Both the position numbers and the translations under genes were made by a program. Shown piece by piece: positions 1 to 5,867 of a DNA stretch of 5,867 bases; within the stretch, counting starts at the first letter, position 1, and each line of letters starts with the position of its first letter. Origin of the DNA: Bacteroidales bacterium (GTDB taxonomy: Bacteria > Bacteroidota > Bacteroidia > Bacteroidales > P3). The stretch spans positions 1 through 5,867 of the forward strand of contig JAGCLI010000005.1 of assembly GCA_017647065.1 (NCBI GenBank), written 5' to 3'. The notes under the pieces were generated by a model. That model was not told the DNA's origin and did no database searches. It worked only from the letters and a program-made list of their open reading frames with translations.

Positions 1-1
1 A

Positions 2-139
2 TTCTTTCTTGATTTCACCGAAATGAATCTTGATTTCAGTAAATTATTTCTTGATTTCAGCAAATTAAAACAAAGAGTTGAAAAACGCAAAACAGATATA
101 AAGAGAAACAAACACAGATACAAATACGAAAACAGATGA
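2..139 (+). CDS. possible C-terminal end of an upstream gene (5' end outside window)
   Basis: The frame starting at base 2 is open for 45 codons and ends in TGA at 137-139. That stop overlaps the ATG of the next gene (136-138) in an ATGA arrangement typical of translationally coupled genes. The other two forward frames have several stops here. The peptide would begin with three seven-residue units of the form L-D-F-[ST]-x-x-x (LDFTEMN, LDFSKLF, LDFSKLK) and end in a very Lys/Arg-rich tail finishing KYENR. Unit 2 and unit 3 differ by a silent AGT/AGC serine change, which weakly favours coding. Against it, the tail could simply be translation of an A-rich leader, and a reverse-strand frame is also open across the same bases, so openness alone is weak evidence. 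I recognise no family. The alternative is a non-coding leader with tandem repeats. Confidence 0.3.
   Translation, partial: FFLDFTEMNLDFSKLFLDFSKLKQRVEKRKTDIKRNKHRYKYENR
7..69. repeat. three 21-bp tandem direct repeats
   Basis: The 11-mer TCTTGATTTCA occurs at 7-17, 28-38 and 49-59, exactly 21 bp apart. The second halves of the units are more diverged; units 2 and 3 share AAATTA after the core, and unit 1 has AAATGA. Each unit is also an imperfect palindrome, for example TTGATTT then CAGC then AAATTAA in unit 3, and ATTTC-ACC-GAAAT in unit 1. The period equals seven codons and about two helical turns, so the array could be a protein heptad repeat, a set of phased protein-binding sites, or a short minisatellite. 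It may extend beyond the left edge. Confidence 0.75.
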
Positions 140-864
140 ACTCTTCAGATAGTGTAGTAATCATTCCTACTTACAACGAAAAAGAAAACATCGAAAACAT
201 AATTCGTTACGTTTTTTCTTTGGAAAAGGTGTTCCATATCCTTATTGTGGAGGATAATTCTCCTGATGGAACGGCACAAATCGTTAAAAGATTGATGCAA
301 GACTTTCCCGAACGACTGTTTATCGAAGAAAGAAAAGGTAAACTCGGCTTGGGAACGGCTTACATTCACGGTTTCAAATGGGCTTTATCAAAAGGCTATG
401 ACTACATTTTTGAGATGGATGCCGACTTTTCTCATCCTCCAAAGGATCTTTTGCGATTGTATGATGCTTGTTCAAAAGGTGCGGATATGGCAGTTGGGTC
501 TCGCTATGTTGATGGCAAGATTTCGGTTGTCAATTGGCCTATCGGCAGAGTTATGATGTCGTATTATGCCTCAAGTTATGTGAGATTGGTTACTGGTATG
601 AAGATTGGGGATGCCACAGCAGGCTTTGCGTGTTACACAAGAAAGGTTTTAGAGACAATAAAACTTGATAAGATAAAATTCATCGGCTATGCTTTTCAAA
701 TAGAAATGAAATATACCGTCCACAAGCTTGGCTTCAGAATCGAGGAAGTGCCAATTATTTTCACCGATAGAGTATTGGGACAAAGCAAAATGAGCATGAA
801 AATTTTCAAAGAGGCATTTTTCGGTGTCTTTTCTTTGAGATTCAGAAACTGGAAAAAGTATTAG
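136..864 (+). CDS. polyprenol monophosphomannose synthase-like glycosyltransferase (GT2, Dpm1 type)
   Basis: This 242-residue cytoplasmic-face enzyme is expected to move a sugar, typically mannose from GDP-mannose, onto a polyprenyl phosphate, giving a lipid-linked donor for envelope glycan or protein glycosylation. The GT-A fold signatures appear in order: IIPTYNEKENI at 9-19, VEDNSPDGT at 38-46, the metal-binding DAD of EMDADFSHPP at 93-102, GSRYVDG at 121-127, DATAGF at 159-164, YAFQIEMKY at 185-193, and FTDRVLGQSKMS at 209-220. There is no C-terminal membrane domain, so it matches the short soluble Dpm1-like form rather than the long archaeal form with extra helices. The usual Asp-Asp before NSPDGT reads Glu-Asp (E39-D40). 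The ATG at 136 places the motif at the usual N-terminal distance; no Shine-Dalgarno is evident. The next gene follows after 20 bases. Codon choice is less A-ending than in the peptidase gene. Family assignment is firm, but sugar and lipid acceptor are inferred. Confidence 0.88.
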   Translation: MNSSDSVVIIPTYNEKENIENIIRYVFSLEKVFHILIVEDNSPDGTAQIVKRLMQDFPERLFIEERKGKLGLGTAYIHGFKWALSKGYDYIFEMDADFSHPPKDLLRLYDACSKGADMAVGSRYVDGKISVVNWPIGRVMMSYYASSYVRLVTGMKIGDATAGFACYTRKVLETIKLDKIKFIGYAFQIEMKYTVHKLGFRIEEVPIIFTDRVLGQSKMSMKIFKEAFFGVFSLRFRNWKKY

Positions 865-884
865 AAACATAAAACATTATAACA

Positions 885-3017
885 ATGAGAAGAAATTTAA
901 GAATATTTGTTGCACTTTTGTTTGTATTGACAAGCATCGGTGTTTCAGCACAAAAAGGTCTTATAGACATAAAAAAAGTTCAAGACAGACAATACTATCC
1001 AACAGGAATATATAACCTACAATTTGTTGGAGAAAAAGGTAACTATGCCTACACAAAAACAGGTCAAGAATTAATCTTGGGAGATAAGAAAACCGAAAAA
1101 ACAATCTTGACAAAAGAAGATTTAACAGCAGATTTAAAACATTTTGCAGCCATAGAATTTATTTCAGAAAAAGAATTTGCATTCCTAAGTGCAGATAGCA
1201 AAACAATTTTTCACTACAATATAGAAACAAAACAAGCAACTCCTATATGCAAAATAAAAGAAGGAGCAGAAAATCTTGAATTAGATTTGAAAAATGGTAG
1301 TGCAGCCTATACAATTGAAGGAAATGTTTGGTTTTCAACAAAAGGTAAAGAACCAAAACAACTAACTACTGACGGAGGAAATGGAATAACATACGGAGTT
1401 GCAGTACATAGAAATGAATTTGGAATAGAAAAAGGATTCTATCTTTCAAACGATGCAACAAAATTAGCATTTTACAGAATGGATGAAAGCATGGTAGAAG
1501 AATATCCTTTGGTAAACACAGCTTTACGTGAGGCAAAAGAAACTCCAATACGCTATCCAATGGCAGGAATGAAGTCTCACGAGGTAAAAGTTTTGGTTTA
1601 TGACTCTAAAACCGATAAAACCATAGAATTAAACACAAGAAAAGACAATAGCCTTGAAGAAAGAGAAGCATATCTTACAAATTTAACTTGGAATCCAGAA
1701 GGAACAATGCTTTATATTCAAAAATTAAATCGTAAACAAAACGATTTATCACTTGTATCATACGATGTAGCAAATGGAAATCAAGTAAAAGAGTTGTTAA
1801 GAGAAACAAACGAAAAATATGTTGAACCAGAATCACCAATTTTCTTTATACCTAACAACAGCAAACAATTCATTTTCCTAAGCGAAAGAGACGGATTTAA
1901 TCACGCTTACTTATATAATACAGACGGAACTTTAATTTCTCAACTTACCTCAGGCAATTGGATGATTAACTCAATAGAAGGATTCAATAAAAAAGCGACA
2001 GAGGTGTATTTTTATTCAACACAAGACTCTCCATTGGAACAAAATCTATATGCTTATAACTTTAAAACAAAGAAAATACGCCGTTGCACACCGGAAAAAG
2101 GAACTCACAACGCACAATTCAACGCAGAAGGAACACTTTTCTTAGATACTTACAGCAGTTCAACCGAACCAAGACGTGTTGCATTGTATGACAACAAAGC
2201 AAAGCAAGTAAAAGAAATCTATAAATCAGAAAACCCTTGGGCAGACTTAGATAAACCAGAAATAAACGTGTTTACAATCAAAGCAAAAGACGGTACAGAT
2301 TTATACGCACGTATGATAAAACCATTAAACTTTGACGCAACAAAGAAATACCCTGTAATAGTTTACGTATATGGTGGACCACACGCACAACTCATTACAG
2401 AAAGTTGGTTATCGGGAGCAAACAATTTCTTTCTTTTCCTTGCACAACAAGGTTACATAGTTTGGACAGTAGATAGTAGAGGCTCAGCAAACAGAGGCTT
2501 TGAATTTGAAAGTGCAATATGGAGAAATTGTGGAAGCATTGAAGTAAGCGACCAAATGGATGGAGTAAATTATTTGAAAACTCTTCCATACGTAGATGAA
2601 AATCGTATAGGCGTTGACGGTTGGTCTTACGGTGGATTTATGACTATTTCATTAAAATTGAAAAATCCAGGAGTATTCAAAACAGCAACAGCAGGTGGCC
2701 CTGTAATTGATTGGAAATGGTATGAAATAATGTACGGAGAAAGATATATGTCTTCACCAACGGATAACAAAGAAGGATATGAAAAATCTTCACTTCTTAA
2801 CTATGCAGATCAATTAGAAGGAAAACTTCTTATAATCCACGGAGCACAAGACCCAACCGTAGTAATGCAACACTCATTAGAGTTTATAAACAAATGTATC
2901 AAATCAGGAAAACAAGTAGATTACTTTATTTATCCAGATCACGAACATAATGTAAGAGGAAAAGACAGAATACATCTTTACGAAAAGATATTCCAATATC
3001 ATAAAGAAAACTTATAA
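885..3017 (+). CDS. ptpA: secreted prolyl tripeptidyl peptidase / dipeptidyl peptidase IV-type serine peptidase (family S9B)
   Basis: This 710-residue exopeptidase is expected to release short N-terminal peptides with proline in the penultimate cleavage position, acting in the periplasm or at the cell surface. A signal peptide spans 1-22 (basic MRRNLR, hydrophobic core, GVSA), giving a mature N-terminal Gln23. An eight-bladed beta-propeller region fills roughly 40-460 and an alpha/beta hydrolase domain 470-710. By motif the triad is Ser581 (GWSYGG), Asp656 (HGAQDP) and His688 (second His of HEHN). As I recall P. gingivalis PtpA (732 aa; Ser603, Asp678, His710), all three are shifted by exactly 22. 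Glu614 in YEIMYGERY matches its amino-terminus-binding Glu636, and HRNEFGIEKG (175-184) occupies the place of the propeller Glu motif. Stretches such as YPMAG, VYVYGGPHAQL and VDSRGSANRG favour PtpA over plain DPP IV, but di- versus tripeptidyl release cannot be decided by reading alone. The ORF ends with tandem TAATAA stops; ribE follows 18 bases later. Confidence 0.93.
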   Translation: MRRNLRIFVALLFVLTSIGVSAQKGLIDIKKVQDRQYYPTGIYNLQFVGEKGNYAYTKTGQELILGDKKTEKTILTKEDLTADLKHFAAIEFISEKEFAFLSADSKTIFHYNIETKQATPICKIKEGAENLELDLKNGSAAYTIEGNVWFSTKGKEPKQLTTDGGNGITYGVAVHRNEFGIEKGFYLSNDATKLAFYRMDESMVEEYPLVNTALREAKETPIRYPMAGMKSHEVKVLVYDSKTDKTIELNTRKDNSLEEREAYLTNLTWNPEGTMLYIQKLNRKQNDLSLVSYDVANGNQVKELLRETNEKYVEPESPIFFIPNNSKQFIFLSERDGFNHAYLYNTDGTLISQLTSGNWMINSIEGFNKKATEVYFYSTQDSPLEQNLYAYNFKTKKIRRCTPEKGTHNAQFNAEGTLFLDTYSSSTEPRRVALYDNKAKQVKEIYKSENPWADLDKPEINVFTIKAKDGTDLYARMIKPLNFDATKKYPVIVYVYGGPHAQLITESWLSGANNFFLFLAQQGYIVWTVDSRGSANRGFEFESAIWRNCGSIEVSDQMDGVNYLKTLPYVDENRIGVDGWSYGGFMTISLKLKNPGVFKTATAGGPVIDWKWYEIMYGERYMSSPTDNKEGYEKSSLLNYADQLEGKLLIIHGAQDPTVVMQHSLEFINKCIKSGKQVDYFIYPDHEHNVRGKDRIHLYEKIFQYHKENL

Positions 3018-3035
3018 TAAAAAAAGAAAGATAAA

Positions 3036-3638
3036 ATGTTTACAGGCATAATAGAAAATATGGCTCGTGTAGTAAATATCGAGCAAGAAGGCACAAACTT
3101 TCATTTCACCTTAGAGTGCGAAATAGCAGATGAATTAAAAATTGACCAAAGCTTTGCACACGATGGTTGTTGTTTGACAGTAGTAAAACTTGACAAAGAA
3201 AAAAAACAATATGTCGTTACAGCAATGAAAGAAACTATGGATAAAACAAATCTTGGTACTTGGAAAATTGGTACAGAGGTTAATGTAGAACGTTCAATGC
3301 TTATGGACGGAAGATTTGATGGACACATAGTTCAAGGACACGTTGATCAAACAGCAGAATGTTTCAAAGTTGTAGATGAAAATGGCTCTTGGAGATACTA
3401 TTTCAAGTATGAAAAACAAGAAGGCAATATGACAGTTCCAAAAGGCTCTATTTCGGTAAATGGAGTTAGCCTTACGGTTGTCGATAGCAAAGAAGGAGAA
3501 TTTTCTGTTTCTATAATACCTTATACTTATTCACATACAAACTTCCATAGCTTTGAAGTAGGAACAATTGTCAATATAGAATTTGATGTTTTTGGCAAAT
3601 ATGTTCAAAGACTTTTGGAACAATATATGCAAAAGTAA
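3036..3638 (+). CDS. ribE: riboflavin synthase, alpha chain
   Basis: The enzyme dismutates two 6,7-dimethyl-8-ribityllumazine molecules into riboflavin and a pyrimidinedione, the last step of riboflavin synthesis in the cytosol, working as a trimer. At 200 residues it has normal family length. It begins with the diagnostic MFTGIIE, which fixes the start, and holds two lumazine-binding barrels. The first (about 1-95) carries AHDGCCLTVV at 41-50; the second (about 98-190) begins near GHIVQGHVD (96-104) and carries KGSISVNGVSLTVVD at 136-150 and IIPYTYSHTNF at 160-170. The usual Asn of the first NGVCLTV motif is Asp43 and the usual Val is Cys45; the second copy is canonical (N142-G143-V144-S145). 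A purine-rich AAAGAAAG tract precedes the ATG. No other rib gene lies in the window, and no FMN riboswitch fits the 18-base gap upstream. The hflX start is only 6 bases downstream, implying one transcript. The same gene is called ribC in some organisms. Confidence 0.96.
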   Translation: MFTGIIENMARVVNIEQEGTNFHFTLECEIADELKIDQSFAHDGCCLTVVKLDKEKKQYVVTAMKETMDKTNLGTWKIGTEVNVERSMLMDGRFDGHIVQGHVDQTAECFKVVDENGSWRYYFKYEKQEGNMTVPKGSISVNGVSLTVVDSKEGEFSVSIIPYTYSHTNFHSFEVGTIVNIEFDVFGKYVQRLLEQYMQK

Positions 3639-3644
3639 GCATAG

Positions 3645-4835
3645 ATGATAGATTACAAAGTAGAACCAGATAGATGTGTGGTAGTTGGAATCACAACTCC
3701 TGAGGTTAGTGTTGAACAAACCGAGGAATATCTTGATGAATTGGTGTTTTTAATAGATACCGCAGGAGCTGTGGTCGAAAAACGTTTCACTCAAAAACTT
3801 CCTTATAAAGATCCTCGCACTTTTGTTGGCAGTGGAAAATTAGAAGAAATAAAAGAATACATTAAAGCAGCCGAATTAGAATGGGTTGTCTTTGATGATG
3901 AACTTTCTCCTTCGCAAGCAAGAAATATTGAGCGAGCTTTGGAGTGTCATGTCTTAGATCGCACAGGTTTAATCCTTAATATATTTGCACAAAGAGCAAG
4001 AACCTCGCACTCAAAAACACAAGTAGCACTTGCACAGTATCAATACCTTTTGCCACGTCTTACAAGAATGTGGACACACCTTGATAGACAAAGAGGAGGT
4101 GCAGGATTGACAATGAGAGGTGTAGGAGAAACGCAAATAGAGACAGATAGAAGAATCATTTTGTCGAAAATCTCGCTTTTAAAAGAAAAATTAAAAGAGA
4201 TAGACAAACAAAAAACCGTACAAAGAAAGAATAGAGAGTCCTTAGTGCGTGTTGCCTTAGTTGGATACACCAATGTAGGAAAATCAACTCTAATGAATCT
4301 GCTTTCAAAGAGTGATGTATTTGCAGAAAACAAACTTTTTGCAACCTTAGACACAACAGTGAGAAAAGTAGTTATAGAGAATCTACCATTTCTTTTGACC
4401 GATACCGTTGGATTTATACGAAAACTTCCACATGGCTTAGTAGAAAGTTTTAAATCCACTCTTGACGAATTGCGAGAAGCTGATTTGCTTGTGCATGTAG
4501 TAGATATATCGCATCCAAACTTTGAAGAGCAAATAAAAGTAGTAAATAATACGCTTGCAGAAATTAAAGCAAATGACAAACCAATGCTATTACTTTTCAA
4601 TAAGATAGATGCCTATACTTATATTCCACAAGAGGAAGATGATTTGACTCCAAAAACAAAAGAAAATTGGAGCTTAGAAGATTTGAAACAAACATATCTA
4701 TCTAACGAAAGTCAAGATACGGTTTTTATTTCGGCGAAAAACAAAGAAAATATTGAGGAATTGCGTCAGCTAATCTATGATAGAGTAAAAACAATTCACG
4801 CAATACGCTATCCTTACAATAACTTTTTGTATTAA
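3645..4835 (+). CDS. hflX: ribosome-associated GTPase HflX
   Basis: HflX binds the large ribosomal subunit and, in characterised bacteria, splits stalled 70S ribosomes during heat or other stress. This 396-residue protein has the full architecture. The N-terminal HflX domain includes VGSGKLEEI (61-69) and the conserved run around DRTGLILNIFAQRA (105-118). Next comes the glycine-rich linker GGAGLTMRGVGETQIETD (151-168), then a Lys/Glu-rich coiled-coil stretch (about 172-200). The G domain has G1 GYTNVGKST (207-215), a G2 Thr in TLDTTVRK (234-241), G3 DTVG (253-256), G4 NKID (319-322) and G5 SAK (363-365). All nucleotide-binding motifs are intact. About 40 residues with an acidic EEDD separate G4 from G5, which is longer than in E. 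coli and in my recollection usual in Bacteroidetes. The ATG at 3645 lies 6 bases after the ribE stop with no clear Shine-Dalgarno, so translation probably depends on ribE passage. A long reverse-strand frame inside it is only a shadow. Confidence 0.97.
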   Translation: MIDYKVEPDRCVVVGITTPEVSVEQTEEYLDELVFLIDTAGAVVEKRFTQKLPYKDPRTFVGSGKLEEIKEYIKAAELEWVVFDDELSPSQARNIERALECHVLDRTGLILNIFAQRARTSHSKTQVALAQYQYLLPRLTRMWTHLDRQRGGAGLTMRGVGETQIETDRRIILSKISLLKEKLKEIDKQKTVQRKNRESLVRVALVGYTNVGKSTLMNLLSKSDVFAENKLFATLDTTVRKVVIENLPFLLTDTVGFIRKLPHGLVESFKSTLDELREADLLVHVVDISHPNFEEQIKVVNNTLAEIKANDKPMLLLFNKIDAYTYIPQEEDDLTPKTKENWSLEDLKQTYLSNESQDTVFISAKNKENIEELRQLIYDRVKTIHAIRYPYNNFLY

Positions 4836-4871
4836 AACAAATTATTTATTAACCAATAAAAAAAAGAAATT

Positions 4872-5699
4872 ATGTTATTATTAAATGCAAACTCATTCTC
4901 TTGGGAAGATGTAATGGGATTTTTAAAAACAATATGTTTTGAATTTGGTCCAAAATTGATTATTGCTTGCATTATACTTTGGGCAGGCTTTAAATTGATA
5001 AAATTTCTTGTAAAAAAACTTGAAAAAGGTTTTGAAAAAAAGAATTTAGACTTATCATTACGTCCATTTCTTATTTCTTTAATTTCTATTCTCTTAAAAG
5101 TATTGTTAATACTTACCGTAATAGGTTATTTAGGAGTAGAAATGACACAATTTACCGCTATTTTAGCATCTTGTGGAGTAGCAATAGGTTTAGCACTCTC
5201 AGGAACACTTCAAAATGTTGCAGGAGGAGTAGTCTTATTAGTACTTCGACCATTCAGAGTTGGAGATTACATTTCTTCAAACGGATTTGAAGGCACAGTA
5301 AAAGAGATAATGATATTCACAACCACACTTGTAACGGTAGATAACAAAGTAATTACAATTCCAAACGGAGCATTATCAGGAGCAAGCGTTATAAACTATT
5401 CAAAAATGGAAGACAGAAGAATAGATATTAAATTTAATCTTGCTCATGGGGTAGATATTGCAAAAATAAATCCGGAATTAATAGCAATAGCAAAACAAGA
5501 TAAAAGAATATTCACTACACCTGAACCAACCGTTATAGTATCTATTACAGACCTTGCAATAAATATTGACATAAGATTTTGGTGTAAAAACTCAGACTAT
5601 TGGGATATAATGGGCGAAATGCACGAAAAAGTTTACAATTATTTAGTAAAAGAAAATATAGCATTACCTCATCCAAAATTAGATTTAATAAAAGAATAA
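4872..5699 (+). CDS. small-conductance mechanosensitive channel, MscS family
   Basis: This inner-membrane channel is expected to open under membrane tension and release solutes during hypo-osmotic shock. At 275 residues it is close to E. coli MscS (286). Predicted membrane helices are about 26-47, 65-86 and 92-125. The third is the pore helix: the Gly/Ala-rich run from A99 to G119, followed by LRPFRVGDYI (125-134), which marks the start of the cytoplasmic beta domain. ITIPNGALS (161-169) and VINYSK (173-178) are standard MscS beta-domain motifs, and the alpha/beta C-terminal domain ends at about 270. Aligned without gaps to E. coli MscS, the two pore-seal leucines L105 and L109 correspond to V103 and L107, and Q112 corresponds to S110. 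The 36-base spacer after hflX is A/T-rich; the start follows an AAAAAAAAGAAATT stretch. The gene may share the upstream transcript or have a weak promoter of its own. The family call is secure, but the exact subtype is not. Confidence 0.95.
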   Translation: MLLLNANSFSWEDVMGFLKTICFEFGPKLIIACIILWAGFKLIKFLVKKLEKGFEKKNLDLSLRPFLISLISILLKVLLILTVIGYLGVEMTQFTAILASCGVAIGLALSGTLQNVAGGVVLLVLRPFRVGDYISSNGFEGTVKEIMIFTTTLVTVDNKVITIPNGALSGASVINYSKMEDRRIDIKFNLAHGVDIAKINPELIAIAKQDKRIFTTPEPTVIVSITDLAINIDIRFWCKNSDYWDIMGEMHEKVYNYLVKENIALPHPKLDLIKE

Positions 5700-5714
5700 T
5701 ATCTCAAAGAAATA

Positions 5715-5867
5715 ATGTCGGAAAAGAATCCTTTATCATTATTTAGCTTTAAAAGAATACTACTACCCTTATTAATTGGAATAGGGGTAGCAGTGTTGCT
5801 AATATTAAAAGACATAAAAAAAGACTCAAGTGCGATAACAGATATTCTAATCAATTGGACTTGGGCC
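5715..5867 (+). CDS. N-terminal fragment of a membrane protein, probably lysylphosphatidylglycerol synthase/YbhN-like flippase-type family
   Basis: An ATG at 5715 opens a frame that runs 51 codons to the right edge without a stop, 15 bases after the channel gene and in the same direction. It starts MSEKNPLSLFSFKR, then has a strong hydrophobic helix at about 15-31 (ILLPLLIGIGVAVLLIL). A charged stretch LKDIKKDSS follows, and the fragment ends INWTWA, which looks like the approach to a second membrane segment. This pattern (short basic N-terminus, first helix, polar linker, aromatic W-x-W before helix two) resembles the N-termini of Bacteroidetes proteins annotated as lysylphosphatidylglycerol synthase transmembrane-region or YbhN-like proteins, which are multi-helix inner-membrane proteins. 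The resemblance is from memory and rests on a short piece, so the coding call is good and the family call tentative. The truncation is caused by the window edge. Confidence 0.7.
   Translation, partial: MSEKNPLSLFSFKRILLPLLIGIGVAVLLILKDIKKDSSAITDILINWTWA

Noticed and set aside
7..69. The 21-bp repeats as plasmid-type iterons or a CRISPR array.
   Set aside because: There are no spacers of constant length between conserved repeats, no replication initiator gene or cas gene nearby, and the surrounding genes are ordinary chromosomal functions.
1..135. A Bacteroidetes promoter (TAnnTTTG with an upstream TTG) for the first gene.
   Set aside because: I found no good match to TAnnTTTG in this stretch, and the possible upstream reading frame makes an internal operon position equally likely.
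4040..4600. A 186-codon open frame on the reverse strand inside hflX.
   Set aside because: It lies wholly antisense to a well-conserved GTPase gene, has no family motifs, and is Ser/Lys/Phe-rich as expected from the complement of this A-rich coding sequence. It is treated as a shadow.
4845..4860. Perfect 6-bp inverted repeat TTTATT-AACC-AATAAA between hflX and the channel gene, considered as a terminator.
   Set aside because: The stem is entirely A/T and weak. It is followed by A residues rather than a T tract on the + strand, so it does not look like an intrinsic terminator; in such A/T-rich sequence a short palindrome is easily due to chance.
5669..5854. Reverse-strand open frame across the channel gene end and the last gene start.
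   Set aside because: It is antisense to the forward membrane-protein start, which has a sensible hydrophobic helix and operon spacing; the reverse frame has no recognisable features.
1..5867. tRNA, rRNA, riboswitch, insertion sequence or mobile element remnants.
   Set aside because: All intergenic gaps are 36 bases or less apart from the left 135 bases. No transposase fragments, terminal inverted repeats or structured RNA signatures were seen.

Overview
The window carries a single head-to-tail gene cluster: five complete genes and one truncated gene, all on the + strand, with gaps of 6 to 36 bases. A possible tail of a further gene lies at the left edge. Low G+C, A-rich leaders without clear Shine-Dalgarno sequences, a signal peptide ending in Ala-Gln, and a prolyl tripeptidyl peptidase very like that of Porphyromonas gingivalis all point to a member of the Bacteroidetes, most likely order Bacteroidales. 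The species cannot be named from the sequence.

Layout: bases 1-135 hold three 21-bp tandem repeat units followed by an A-rich leader. One forward frame is open right through this stretch and stops in an ATGA overlap with the first gene. Then come a GT2 polyprenol-phosphate mannosyltransferase-like protein (136-864), a secreted S9B serine peptidase of the PtpA/DPP IV type with a complete catalytic triad (885-3017), riboflavin synthase alpha chain (3036-3638), the ribosome-associated GTPase HflX (3645-4835), an MscS-type mechanosensitive channel (4872-5699), and the first 51 codons of a membrane protein that resembles the lysylphosphatidylglycerol synthase/YbhN flippase-like family (5715 to the right edge).

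The products do not form one pathway. They cover envelope glycan precursor transfer, peptide breakdown outside the cytoplasm, cofactor synthesis, ribosome rescue and osmotic protection. The spacing suggests co-transcription of housekeeping functions. No terminator-like hairpin with a T tract was seen between genes, and no convincing Bacteroidetes promoter was found inside the window.

I see no new defence, mobile or CRISPR system. The points most worth a second look are the in-frame 21-bp (seven-codon) repeats at the left edge and the sharp change in codon choice between the first gene and the peptidase. Some family-level residue substitutions are also recorded.
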